DNA of 48,778 nucleotides from Caenispirillum bisanense (GTDB lineage: Bacteria > Pseudomonadota > Alphaproteobacteria > Rhodospirillales > UBA2165): assembly GCA_945877815.1 (NCBI GenBank), contig CAMDWJ010000032.1, positions 1 to 48,778 on the forward strand, given 5' to 3'. The position numbers and the translations under genes are program-made. The notes under the pieces were generated by a model. It did not search any database, was not told the origin of the DNA, and worked only from the letters and a program-made list of their open reading frames with translations. This document shows positions 17,819 to 28,300 of the stretch, piece by piece (position 1 is the stretch's first letter; each line of letters starts with the position of its first letter).

Positions 17819-19063
17819 ATGACCGATACGCCGTGGCTGAACGAGAATTGGCACACCAGCCCGTGGAACTTCGATCCCGAAGTGACCAAGGATTGGAAGT
17901 TCCCCAAGAAAGTTATCATCCACGACGTGACGCTGCGCGACGGCGAACAGCAGGCCGGTCTCGCCTTCAATTACGACGACAAGATCCGCATCGCCGAAGC
18001 GCTCGCCGAAGCCGGCGTACAGCGCATCGAAGCCGGCATGCCGGTGGTGTCCAAGGACGATGCCCGCGTCGTGCGCGATCTCGCCAAACGCAACCTCGGC
18101 CCCAAGATCTATTCCTTCGCCCGCTGCATGGTCGACGATGTGAAGCGCGCGGTCGATGCCGGCGTGCAGGGCGTCGTCATGGAGGTTCCGGCCTCCAAGC
18201 ATCTGATCGAAAAGGGCTACCGCTGGGAGCTTGAACGCGCCATCGATCTGTCGATCGAATCGACAAAATACGCGCACGATCAGGGCCTCGAAGTCGTCTT
18301 CTTCCCGATCGATTTCACCCGCTCGGAACTCAAATGGGTGATCGACCTGATCGAAAAGGTCGCCAAGGAAGGCCATATGGACGGCCTCGCCCTGGTCGAC
18401 ACCATGGGCGTCACCTCGGTCCACGCCATGCCGTTCTTCGTGCGCGCGGTGAAGGCCCGTTTCCCGAACACCCCGCTCGAAGCCCATTTCCATATGGATT
18501 TCGGCCTCGGCGTGGCCAATACGATCATGGCCGTCGCCGAAGGCGTCGAAGTCATCCAATCGACCGTGCTGGGCTTGGGCGAGCGCGCCGGCAACGTGCC
18601 GATGGAAGAAACCGTGATGGCGCTGCTCACACTTTATAACGTCGATTGCGGCATCAAGACCCAGAAGCTGAAATCGCTCGCCGATCTCGTCCAAAAAATC
18701 TCGGGCGCCATTGTTCCGCGCAACCGTCCGATCGTCGGCGACGATCTGTTCAAGATCGAATCCGGCATCATCGCGACCTGGCTGCTCAATTGCGGCGAGA
18801 AGGACCTGACCACCTGCGTGCCGTTCCGTCCCAGCCTGGTCGGCCTACCCTCGCCCGTCGCCGTCGTCGGCAAGGGCTCGGGCATCGACAATATCAAGGA
18901 TTGGCTCGGCAAGGCGCAGATCCGCTTCACCGACGAGCAGGCCATGGAAATTCTCATGGCGGTGAAGGATTGGGGCTTGGTGCACAAGCGCCTGATGACG
19001 GCCGACGAATTCAAGAAATTCGCCGAGAACATCATCACGACCGGCGTGTCGGCCACGAAGTAA
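17819..19063 (+). CDS. DRE-TIM metallolyase family enzyme (HMG-CoA lyase / isopropylmalate synthase-like)
   Basis: A 414-residue pyruvate carboxyltransferase-like TIM barrel. The metal and catalytic motif HDVTLRDGEQQAG is at residues 35-47 (Asp36, Arg40, Asp41). The second metal motif reads HFHMDFGLGVANT near residues 223-235, where the family usually has H-x-HND, so Met replaces Asn. GLGERAGNVPMEETV follows, as in LeuA/NifV. There is no LeuA C-terminal allosteric domain of the usual length. It condenses or cleaves an acyl-CoA with a 2-oxo acid; which one is not clear. The ATG follows GAGGAGG (17805-17811). A strong terminator comes 25 bases after the stop. Confidence 0.85.
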   Translation: MTDTPWLNENWHTSPWNFDPEVTKDWKFPKKVIIHDVTLRDGEQQAGLAFNYDDKIRIAEALAEAGVQRIEAGMPVVSKDDARVVRDLAKRNLGPKIYSFARCMVDDVKRAVDAGVQGVVMEVPASKHLIEKGYRWELERAIDLSIESTKYAHDQGLEVVFFPIDFTRSELKWVIDLIEKVAKEGHMDGLALVDTMGVTSVHAMPFFVRAVKARFPNTPLEAHFHMDFGLGVANTIMAVAEGVEVIQSTVLGLGERAGNVPMEETVMALLTLYNVDCGIKTQKLKSLADLVQKISGAIVPRNRPIVGDDLFKIESGIIATWLLNCGEKDLTTCVPFRPSLVGLPSPVAVVGKGSGIDNIKDWLGKAQIRFTDEQAMEILMAVKDWGLVHKRLMTADEFKKFAENIITTGVSATK

Positions 19064-19088
19064 GCGTCACGCCATCGAACAACAAGAA

Positions 19089-19117
19089 GGCCGGGTGGAA
19101 ACGCCCGGCCATTTTCT
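19089..19117 (+). terminator. Rho-independent terminator with GAAA loop
   Basis: A 9-bp stem (19089-19097 with 19102-19110, one G-T pair) closed by a GAAA tetraloop and followed by ATTTTCTT. It ends the DRE-TIM enzyme transcript; the protease gene converges from the other side. Confidence 0.88.
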
Positions 19118-19126
19118 TATGTGGAA

Positions 19127-19903
19127 TCAACCAGCCGCGGCGCGATGGCGCCACCAGGCCTTTTCATTGATCGAATAGACCGGCTCGTAATGTCGGATCT
19201 TGCGGGAATCGACGACGATCTTGATCTGGTTGTCGAGGATCACGACGCTGTCTTCGAGATAGACGGCCAGGATCGCGTGACCGACCTTCAGGTTGAGATC
19301 CTTCACCGCGACCACGCGCATGCTTTCGGCCGGCAATCCCAGATATTTGAGGGCCATATATTTGGCGATAGCGTAATCCTCGCAATCGCCGAACTTGGCC
19401 AGGAACTCGCCGGGCGAGGCCCAATAATCGCTGATCCCCCAGTTGGTCTGATCCTGGACGTAATCGGCCAGGTTCATCATCTTGTTGACCTCGGCGATCT
19501 GCGTCGGCTTGTCCTTGTCCTTCAGCGCATCGAGAGGTTCGAGCCATTTCTTAAAGCGGGTTTTGAACTGTTCGAGGTTCGCCCGCTCCTTCGCCATCTT
19601 ATCGACGGCACTGGTCCATTTCTCGAAGGGCTGGAAATTTTCGGATAGGGTTTCCTCGGTCCCGAACAACAAGTTGTTCGTAGTGTCGCCCTTTTTCTTG
19701 AGCGCGTCGCGCGCCGCCGCCGCCGAGGTAACGGGAACCGATGCCGCCGCCGCAGCACCTGCGGCCGCCCCCGCACCGCCCGCCGGACGCCGTGATTGGG
19801 CATGGACGGGCATAGCCGCACCCATCAGCAGCGTTACGACGACCGCGATTGGCAGAAATTTCCCCATTCCCTCGCGCCGAATTCCCCGCCTGATCGGTAT
19901 CAT
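19127..19903 (-). CDS. LapG-type periplasmic transglutaminase-like cysteine protease
   Basis: A 258-residue bacterial transglutaminase-like cysteine proteinase (BTLCP, the LapG family). Residues 1-36 form a basic signal peptide ending VHAQ, followed by an Ala/Gly-rich linker to about 65. The catalytic triad is complete: Cys174 in FGDCEDYAIAKY, His209 in VGHAILAVY, Asp224 in VILDNQIK; the acidic residues after the Cys match the calcium site known in LapG. In Pseudomonas LapG cuts the surface adhesin LapA in its N-terminal region at a (T/P/A)AAG site and so frees biofilm cells. Here a giant adhesin with a TAAG motif is 3 kb away. An alternative start is at 19867, with GAGGGA too close to it. 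Divergent from the sensor gene, 118 bases between. Confidence 0.88.
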   Translation of the reverse strand: MIPIRRGIRREGMGKFLPIAVVVTLLMGAAMPVHAQSRRPAGGAGAAAGAAAAASVPVTSAAAARDALKKKGDTTNNLLFGTEETLSENFQPFEKWTSAVDKMAKERANLEQFKTRFKKWLEPLDALKDKDKPTQIAEVNKMMNLADYVQDQTNWGISDYWASPGEFLAKFGDCEDYAIAKYMALKYLGLPAESMRVVAVKDLNLKVGHAILAVYLEDSVVILDNQIKIVVDSRKIRHYEPVYSINEKAWWRHRAAAG

Positions 19904-19926
19904 GCCACGACCATCTCTGGAAAGTC

Positions 19927-19942
19927 TGTGAGTCGGATCACC
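19927..19942. promoter_or_regulatory. CRP-like palindrome, one mismatch, between protease and sensor genes
   Basis: TGTGA-N6-TCACC in the 118-base region shared by the divergent LapG-type protease and sensor genes. It is one base off the CRP half-site consensus TGTGA-N6-TCACA. A nine-of-ten match is expected by chance about once in a window of this size, so the weight comes only from its position and from the perfect copy at the adhesin promoter. Confidence 0.3.
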
Positions 19943-20021
19943 GCGCGATATGCCTCTTTATTTCGATAAATCAATGGCTTAAATTGACGGCATCGCGATT
20001 TATCCGGTTTCATCCCAAACC

Positions 20022-20384
20022 TTGGCGAGCACGATCATTGCCGACGAGTCTGCCCCGAACCGATCCAAACCCGATCTGGATAAGGAGGCCGCCGAAGCCG
20101 CCCCGCGCGGCAAGGTCAATCGAATCGTCGCCATCGGTGTTTTGGTTCTTGTGGTCGTGATCACGGCCGGCGTCTTCTTCTCCTTCCGCTTCGTCGAGGA
20201 CGAGCGCCAGCGCGCGCTCAACGAATGGCAGATCCGCCTCGGCATCGTCGCCGACAGCCGCGTCGCCGCGATCAACGAATGGATCCAGGGCAATTTCTAT
20301 ACGATCCGCGATTTGACCGAGAATGCGTCGCTGCAGCTTTATCTGACCGAGATCGCGCAAGCTAGGGCGATGCCAGCAAGGTAA
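20022..20384 (+). CDS. Membrane sensor with degenerate HD-GYP domain, N-terminal part (frameshifted gene)
   Basis: A 120-residue fragment starting with TTG: a polar cytoplasmic leader, a membrane helix (NRIVAIGVLVLVVVITAGVF, about residues 33-52) and the start of an extracytoplasmic helical sensor domain (ADSRVAAINEWIQGNFYTI). The frame ends with RAMPAR after EIAQA. In the +2 frame the sensor domain continues at 20366 (GDASKVTDATASLGYLRNLL...) and runs to 22225. So one base appears to be missing near 20364; adding one base restores a single protein of about 734 residues. No ribosome binding site is obvious at the TTG, and the start is uncertain. Confidence 0.75.
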   Translation: MASTIIADESAPNRSKPDLDKEAAEAAPRGKVNRIVAIGVLVLVVVITAGVFFSFRFVEDERQRALNEWQIRLGIVADSRVAAINEWIQGNFYTIRDLTENASLQLYLTEIAQARAMPAR

Positions 20385-20479
20385 CCGACGCCACCGCCTC
20401 GCTCGGCTATCTTCGCAATCTGCTCGTCGCGGTCGCCGACAAGACCGGCTTCGGCCCCCCGATAGGCGGGCCGCTGGAA

Positions 20480-22225
20480 GTGAACTCGAACGTCGAGCGG
20501 ACCGGCGTCGCCGGCCTGGCGCTCACCGACGGTGACGGCAAGCCCCTGGTGATCACGCCGTCGATGCCGCCCTTGACCGGCAAGCTGCGCACCGGCATCG
20601 CCAGCGCGCTCAACGGCCAGCCGACCGTCGTCGATATGTACAAGGGTGCGACCAACCAACCGACCATCGGCTTCGCGTTGCCCATTTATGGCGTCCAGGC
20701 CGATCCCAGCGCAAAGGGCATCGGCGTCGCCGTCGGCATCCGTGTCGTCGGCGACGATCTGTTCGCGCTGCTCAAGCAGCCCGGCGACACCTCGAGATCC
20801 GCAGAAACCTATCTCGTACGCAAGGTCGAGAATACGGTCGAATACCTGACCCCACTCGCCGACGGGACGGCCGCGCTCAACCGCACCATGGCCGTCGATA
20901 CGCCCGAACTCGCCGATGCCTTCGCCATCGACAAGCCCGGCGGATTTGCGATCAAGCGCGATTATTCGGGCGCCGAGGTGTTGGTCATCAGTCGCGCCAT
21001 CGCCGATGTGCCGTGGGTCCTGGTGCGCAAGATCAGCCGCGCGGAAGCCCTGGAGGCCAACGAATCGCGTCTGCGCAACATGCTGATCGTATTCATCCTG
21101 ATCATCATCGGCGTGACCGTCGCCATGATCGCGGTCTGGCGGCACGGCACAAGCTTGCGCGCCGCCGCGGCGGCCGAGAAGTTCCGCATTTCGTCGGAAC
21201 GCTTCGAGAATATCTCGAAGTTCATGCGCGTTATCACCAACAGCCAGCCGACGCTGATCGTCGCCGTCGACGGCACCACGACCTATACCTTCGCCAACGA
21301 ACCGGCAGCCAAATCCGCAGGCATCACGCCTGAAGAAATGCTGGGCAAGACTATGGCCGGCGTCATGGGGCCAACCAAAGCCAGATACTACGCCGACGTG
21401 AACAAGGACATTCTCAAGAATTTTGCCGATCTTGAGGAAGCCAAGACGCCGGATTCGGTGCGCCTCGCGCGCCGCTCCTTCGTGCAGCGGTTCGAAGAGG
21501 GCGATGGCGGTATGCAGGTCCTGAAATCGGATCACATCCCGTTGCGCGGCGACCGCGATCATCCGCCGGGTGTGCTGATGATCATCGACGACATCACCGA
21601 ATTCTCGCGCGAACAATTGAAGAGCGAGGCGCGGCTCACGCAACTCGTCACCACGCTCGCCACCGTCGTCGACCGGCGCGATCCCTCGTCGGATTCGCGT
21701 TCCAGCGATGTCGGCGATGTCGCACGCGCGATCGCCGAGGAATTGGGCTGCGAGCGCAAGGAGATCGACACGGCAGCCTTCGCGGGCAATCTCAAAAATC
21801 TCGGCAGCCTCTATATACCGCCGGAAAAAATGGGCCTTCCGGTTGGCGAACTCGACGAAGCGACCCGCAAGGTCATGTCGACGGCCTATATCACCAGCGC
21901 CAATCTGCTGCAGGGGATCGATTTCGAGGGGCCGGTCGTTGAAACCATCCGTCAATCGGAAGAACGCTTTGACGGCAAAGGGCCGCAGCATCTCGCGGGC
22001 GAAGGGATTTTGCTGACCTCGCGTATCGTCGCGGTGGCGACGGCCTTTGTAGAATTGACCTGCCCGCGCGACGGCACGCAAGGAATGGCGCTGGAGGAAG
22101 CTAGCGCGCAACTGCTCCGCGATTCCGGGACGGTCTACGACCGCCGCGTCGTTTCGGCCCTGCTCAACTATCTCGAGAACCACGGCGGCGCCATCAAGTG
22201 GGCGCACTTCCTGCATCGTCAGTAA
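20480..22225 (+). CDS. Membrane sensor with PAS and degenerate HD-GYP domain, main part (frameshifted gene)
   Basis: The rest of the frameshifted sensor; the open frame begins at 20366, with the first usable start GTG at 20480. Order: the rest of the extracytoplasmic sensor domain to about 21060, a second membrane helix (MLIVFILIIIGVTVAMIAVW, near 21080-21140), a PAS domain (about 21200-21600, ending VLMIIDDITEFSREQ), then an HD-GYP-shaped domain (about 21640-22200). Every catalytic landmark is altered: LHDIGK is LKNLGS, HHERWDGSGYP is QSEERFDGKGPQ, and the first His is lost. So c-di-GMP phosphodiesterase activity is not expected, but ligand binding could remain. It ends at a bidirectional terminator facing the adhesin gene. 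Confidence 0.82.
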   Translation: MNSNVERTGVAGLALTDGDGKPLVITPSMPPLTGKLRTGIASALNGQPTVVDMYKGATNQPTIGFALPIYGVQADPSAKGIGVAVGIRVVGDDLFALLKQPGDTSRSAETYLVRKVENTVEYLTPLADGTAALNRTMAVDTPELADAFAIDKPGGFAIKRDYSGAEVLVISRAIADVPWVLVRKISRAEALEANESRLRNMLIVFILIIIGVTVAMIAVWRHGTSLRAAAAAEKFRISSERFENISKFMRVITNSQPTLIVAVDGTTTYTFANEPAAKSAGITPEEMLGKTMAGVMGPTKARYYADVNKDILKNFADLEEAKTPDSVRLARRSFVQRFEEGDGGMQVLKSDHIPLRGDRDHPPGVLMIIDDITEFSREQLKSEARLTQLVTTLATVVDRRDPSSDSRSSDVGDVARAIAEELGCERKEIDTAAFAGNLKNLGSLYIPPEKMGLPVGELDEATRKVMSTAYITSANLLQGIDFEGPVVETIRQSEERFDGKGPQHLAGEGILLTSRIVAVATAFVELTCPRDGTQGMALEEASAQLLRDSGTVYDRRVVSALLNYLENHGGAIKWAHFLHRQ

Positions 22226-22249
22226 ACGCGCGTTATCGCGACACAAAAT

Positions 22250-22277
22250 AAAGGGCCGCCCTTCTGGCGGCCCTTTT
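22250..22277. terminator. Bidirectional terminator between sensor and adhesin genes
   Basis: An 11-bp perfect stem (22250-22260 with 22266-22276) around CTTCT, GC-rich in the middle with A tracts and T tracts at the ends, so it gives a U tail on both strands. It separates the convergent sensor (+) and adhesin (-) genes. Confidence 0.9.
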
Positions 22278-22301
22278 GCGTTGCGTTGGTGAAAGACCCC
22301 G

Positions 22302-25300
22302 TTAGGAGTTCTGGTCGATCACCACCGTCACCCCTTGACCTGTGTCGGTCACTGAATAGCCGTCGGAGATGTGCTCTCTCTGCGAGGCGTCCATACCGGC
22401 CGCCGCGTCCTTGAGAGTGACCGAGCTGCCCTGAGCCCCATCCTGACCGATGATCGTGATTACGACGTCGTTGCCTTGCGCGGTAATGCCGAGCGTATCG
22501 CCGCCGTTCAGGCTGATGCCGTTGAAGTTCAGCTGATCGCCATTCTCGAAGCCCATGACCGTGTCGGTGCCGTCGCCGAGGTTGAAGACGAAGGTATCCG
22601 CCCCCGCGCCGCCATAGAGCGTGTCGTTACCTTCGCCACCGATGACGATGTCGTTGCCGGCATCGCCATAGATGATGTCGTTACCCTGGCCGCCATAGAT
22701 CGTGTCGTTATTGTTCCCGCCATAAAGGGTATCGGTCCCGGCACCGCCGCGGATCGTATCCGCGCCGTCGCCGCCATAGACGAGATCGTTGCCCGAACCG
22801 GCCCAGATGACGTCGTCGCCGGCATTGCCCGAGATCGTGTCGTCGCCGGCGCCGCCATACTGGGTGTCGTTGCCCGCCGTACCCGTGAGGGTGTCGTTGG
22901 TGGCAAGCCCCTTGAAGTCGGAGTAGTCGATCGTCTTGGTGATGACCGAGATGTCGTTGCCGTCGCTGTCGGTCGATTTGGCGCTGACCGAAAGATCGAA
23001 CGCCGCGGTCGATGTCGGCACGGTCATCGTCAGGTTCGGCAGGTCGGCCGAATTGACCGTCCACACGCCGCCCGACAAGGTTCCATGGCTCAGCGTGACA
23101 CCCGACGGGATACTGCTCAATTGGACCGTCAAGCTTTCGCCGGTTAGATCGTTGAGCGAAGCCGCGATATTGAGATCGTAGGTGAGCGATGCAACCGTCG
23201 GGACGACGCTGACCGATTGGGTCGCGACATTCGCCGGACTTCCCGTCACGTTCAACGACAAATTGTCGAAATTCATCTCGACTTCGTCGTTCGAATGGTC
23301 GGCACTGTTCAGCAGCCCGCCGATCGTGAACGTATGGCTGCCGGCCGCCAAAGTGCCGAGATCGACCGTGACGGTGACCCAGCCGCTGTCCGTTCCAACG
23401 ACCTGGGCGACATAGCCATTGGTTCCCTTGTTGACGCCATCGATCGAGACCATCACGCGAGCATATTCACCGTCGTTCGCTTCGATCTCGTCGGCATCGA
23501 CCCGATAGGAGAAGGTCAGGCTACCTGTACTGCTGCCCGTGGTGGTGAAACTCTTGGAGAAGCCGCCGGACATAGCGCTCGAGCTGGTGCCGCCGCCCAG
23601 TTCCAGTTCCAAGGCACCCGTGCTGCCGACACCGTCATTGTTGTCCCATTCGCCGTAGGCCTTGGACGTGCTGGTCGAACCGCCGAACGAACCGTCGGCA
23701 TAGGAGAAGCCATCCAATCCCGAGTTGAAGGTAGCGGAGATCGGCGTGCTGGTTCCGCCATTCGGATTGATGACCGTGGCCGTCAAGGAGACCGAGCCCG
23801 AATAGTTGGCAGGCGGCGTAATGGTGAGCGTGGCAGCGGATGCGCCTGGAACGGTCCAAGTGCCGTCGCCATTGTTGGTGCCAGCCGAAAGGGTGGCACC
23901 CGTGGGCACGCCCGAGACGGTGACCGTGTAGCCACTCTGGATCGCCGAAGTGATCGTGGACGGGAAGTTCACGGCCGTTGCGGCATAGCTCGTCGTCATC
24001 AGCGAGGACGACACATCGAGGGTCGGCAGATCGGCCACGCCGGCAACAGTCACCGGGATGGTGGCCGTCGTCGTGCTCGTCGCTCCGCCCAAGCTCTCCG
24101 TCGACGTCGCCGTCACGGTGAGGGTGAAATCGGTGCTCGAGTCATTCGCCGGCGTGATCTTGAGCCCGCTGAGCTGGCCCTGAGTCAACGTCCAAGTTCC
24201 GTTAGAATTCAGGGTTCCGGCAGACAACGTCGCGCCTGTAGGTACGCCCGAAATCGTGACCGAGAGCGTCTCGGAACCATCGGCATCGCCGAGCACGGCT
24301 CCGATGTTCAGTGCGATCGCGGTATCTTCGCTGCCGGAAATCGCCGCGGTCGTGAGCGTCGGGGCAGAAGCGGTGAAATCAGGCGCCGGGATCGCGAGCG
24401 AAACCGTGGTTGTCTTGGCATCCGCATTCGACGATTCGGTCGAGGTTGCCGAGACCGACAGATTGAAGTCCGTCGTCTGCCCATTGGTCACGTTTATCTT
24501 CAGACCGCTCAGCTGCGCCGGGGTCAACGTGTAGGAACCATCGGCGTTCTTGATGCCTGCCGACAAGGTCGCGGTGGACGGCACGCCGGTCACCCTGATC
24601 GTCGACAGGCTTTCCGAACCGTCGGCATCGGCCAGCGCCGTCGAGATATTCAGCGGATACTGTGCCACGGTTGAGCCGGGCGTGATGACCTTGGTGAAGC
24701 TGATGTTGTTGATCAGAAAGTCATCGTCGGCGCCAGGCGCGGAGAAGACGATTTTGTCGAACGCGACACCGTTGGTCGCCGTAATGGTGATCTCCGGATC
24801 GATGTTATCGGTCTGACCCGTAACCGTGCCCGTCCCGACCAGCACGCCATTGTCGTACAACTTGTAAGTGGCTTGCTCACTGGTCGACAACCAAGCGAAT
24901 GTGACCTTCGCCGACGTGACGTCGCCAGCCAACTGGACATTGAGCTGTTCGGACACGCCGGCCGATGAACGTCCCAGTTCCGTCGAATCGCCCGATGCCG
25001 CACCCGACACACCGAAACCCGTCGGGCTGCCTGAGGTGCTGATACTGAGGTTGGACGAGGATTCCGCCGAAATTGTGCCGTCGCTGTTGATCTTTTGAGC
25101 CGTGACCGTAAAGCCATTGTTGCCGCTGGTCACGTTGCTCACATCGATCGCCTGGGTGGCTGTGACTGCATTCGTAACCACCGCCACCGGCGTACCCAGT
25201 GCAGCTGTCACGGTCGGGGCATCGGCAACCGCCGTTACGCCAATCGCCGCAGTCTGGTTCACCGTCGCCGTGCCGTCGGATACTTTATAAGTCAGGCCGA

Positions 25301-28300
25301 CGCTGCCGCTGAAGTTCGCGGGCGGCGTATAGGTATAGTCGCCGTTGGCGTTCGGGCCGCTGAGCGTGCCTTGGCCGCCATTGACCACCAAGTTCTGCAC
25401 CGAAAGAGTATTGCCATCCACGTCGGATGCACCGGCCAAGAGTTGGGCCTTGGTCAGCGTGATCGTCGCATCCTCATTGACAGTGAAGGCCGGCGCGGAG
25501 GTAACGATCGGCGCATCGTTCACGGCATTGGTCGTGACCGTGAAGTTCTGCGACGACGAACCGCCTTCGTTGGTAGTGACCGTCAAGGTCGCCCCGAACT
25601 GGCCGTTCCAGTTGGCCGGAGGAATGACCGTTACGTTGGAAAGCGCCGCGGCCGAGGTCACCATGTAGGCGTTCGATGCGGCACTCCAGGTCGCGCCATT
25701 GACCACCGCGCCCGACGGCAGGTTGGAGAAGGTGAGTTTGATGGCATTGGCGGATTCCGAGCCGTCGGTGTCGGAGATCACGATCGAACTGGAGCTGAGA
25801 CCCAGATTGATCGTCGTATCTTCGTTGCCCGACACGTTCGCGGCCGAGACCGCCACGTCGCCCTGCGCGGCGATGGTGAGATTCACCGTCGCGGTCGCCG
25901 TTCCGCCGTTGCCGTCGCTGATCGTATAGGTAAAGGCGGCCGCACCTGAATAGTTCGCGGCCGGGGTGAACACGACATTGCCGTTGACGATGGCAACCGT
26001 GCCGTTGGTCGCACCCTGAACGCTGGCAATGGACAGAGTCTGACCAGCGTCGATGTCGCTATCGTTGGAAACCAGCGAACTCGGCGCAATGGTCAGTGCA
26101 TTGTCTTCGTTGAGCGTGAAGCTGTCGGCAACCGCGACCGGCGTATCGTTGACCGGGCTGACGGTCAGATTGACGACCGCAGTAGAAGTACCGCCGGCGC
26201 CGTCGCTGACAGTATAGGTAAAGCTCGCCGTGCCATTGTAGTTGGCCGCCGGCGTGAACACCGGATTGCCGTTGACCAACGTGACCGTGCCGTTGGTCGC
26301 ACCCGACACCGCTGTGATCGACAGGGTATTGCCGTCCACATCGGTATCGTTGGCGAGCAAGGTCGAGGCCGTGATGGTCGTCGCCGCATCTTCGTTCAAG
26401 GTCACCGCGTTGGCGACCGCGACCGGATTGTCGTTAACCGGATTAACGGTCAGCGTGACCACTGCGCTCGAGGTGCCGCCGGCGCCGTCGCTGATCGTAT
26501 AGGTGAACTGCGCCGTGCCGTTGTAGTTGGCCGCCGGTGTGAATACCGGATTGCCGTTGACCAGGGTCACGGTGCCGTTGGTCGCACCGGATACCGCCGT
26601 GATCGACAGCGTATTGCCGTCCACGTCGCTGTCGTTGGCGAGCAGGGTCGAGGCCGTGATCGTCGTCGCGGCATCTTCGTTAAGTGTCACCGCGTTGGCG
26701 ACCGCGACCGGGTTGTCGTTCACCGGATTGACGGTCAGCGTGACCACCGCGCTCGAGGTGCCGCCGGCGCCATCGCTGATCGTGTAGGTGAACTGTGCCG
26801 TGCCGTTGTAGTTGGCGGCCGGGGTGAAGACCGGATTGCCGTTGACCAGCGTGACCGTGCCGTTGGTCGCACCCGACACCGCCGTGATCGACAGCGTATT
26901 GCCGTCCACATCCGTATCGTTGGCGAGCAGGGTCGAAGCCTGAATGGTCGTCGCCGCGTCTTCGTTGAGCGTCACCGCGTTGGCGACCGCGACCGGATTG
27001 TCGTTGACCGGATTGACGGTCAGCGTGACCACCGCACTCGAGGTGCCGCCGGCGCCGTCGCTGATCGTGTAGGTGAACTGAGCGGTGCCATTGTAGTTGG
27101 CCGCCGGCGTGAACACCGGATTGCCGTTCACAAGCGTGACCGTGCCGTTGGTCGCACCCGACACCGCCGTGATCGACAGCGTATTGCCGTCCACGTCGCT
27201 GTCGTTGGCGAGCAGAGTCGAGGCCGTGATGGTCGTGGCGTTGTCTTCGTTCAATGTGAATCTATCGGCGACCGCGACCGGGGCGTCGTTCGTCGCGGTG
27301 ACCGTGAGATTGACCACCGCCGTCGACGTGCCACCCGTGCCGTCATTCATAACATAGGTGAAGCTGTCCGAACCGTTGTAATTGGCGGCCGGGGTATAGG
27401 TCACCGTGCCGTTCGCATTGAGCACGACCGTGCCGTGCGCCGGCTGGCTAATGCTTTGCACGCTTAGCACATCGCCGATGTCGGCATCCGTGTCGTTGGC
27501 CAACACGTTGAGCGTCAGAGCGCCGTCTTCGTTGATCGTCCCGATATCGGCGACCGCAATCGGCGTCGCGCTGTCGGGATCGACGGTGATCGTCAAAGCT
27601 GCCGCGGCCGTGGCGCCGTTTTCGTCCGCCAAAGTATAGGTGAAGACGTCCTGTGTGACCGCCGGGGTTCCGTTGTAGGAGATCGAGAACATCACGTCGT
27701 TGAAGTCGTTATCGCCGCCGCCGGTCAAATCCTCGAAGCCGACCATCAGTTCGCCGGTTTCCGGATTGACACCGGAACGGGCATGCGCCCGATCGTCCAG
27801 GTTCAGATTGTCATCGCTGAAATTCGGATCGAGCGCGTGGAACAATTCCGATTCGCCGACCGTATAGCCGCCGCCGACGAGATCGCCGTTGGCGTTGAAC
27901 GACAATGAATCCGCCGTGTCGAGGTTGGGGAACTGGCTGTGTCCGTCCCTGATAATGAAGAAGCCGAATTTCTCGCCGGGCGCCAGGCCGTCGAGCGTGA
28001 CTTGGCTCTGACCCGCAATGAGATTGCCGCCGCTGCCCTGTTGCGAGGCATTGTCCCAGATGAGTTTTGGTTGTGTCGGATTGCCGTTGGCGTCGATCTT
28101 GTACCAGCCCATGATGTTCTGGTAGCCGGCGCCTTCACCCTGGAAGGTAACGGTCACCGAGTTTCCGCCGGCAGGCACGGTCATATTGTCTTGGACGACC
28201 TGATTGCCCGTTGTCCCCTGCATTTCGGTGACACCATCCCAGGTCGGCGTGCCGTTCGCCCAAGACGGGGCAAATTCGCCGGCATTTTCATCCTTCGTAT

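Noticed and set aside
20355-20390. Programmed ribosomal frameshift in the sensor gene
   Set aside because: No slippery heptamer or obvious downstream pseudoknot is seen at the break; a missing base is simpler.
20339-22246. 635-residue minus-strand frame opposite the sensor gene
   Set aside because: Antisense shadow; the plus strand has PAS and HD-GYP-like domains. The frameshift does not make the antisense frame real.
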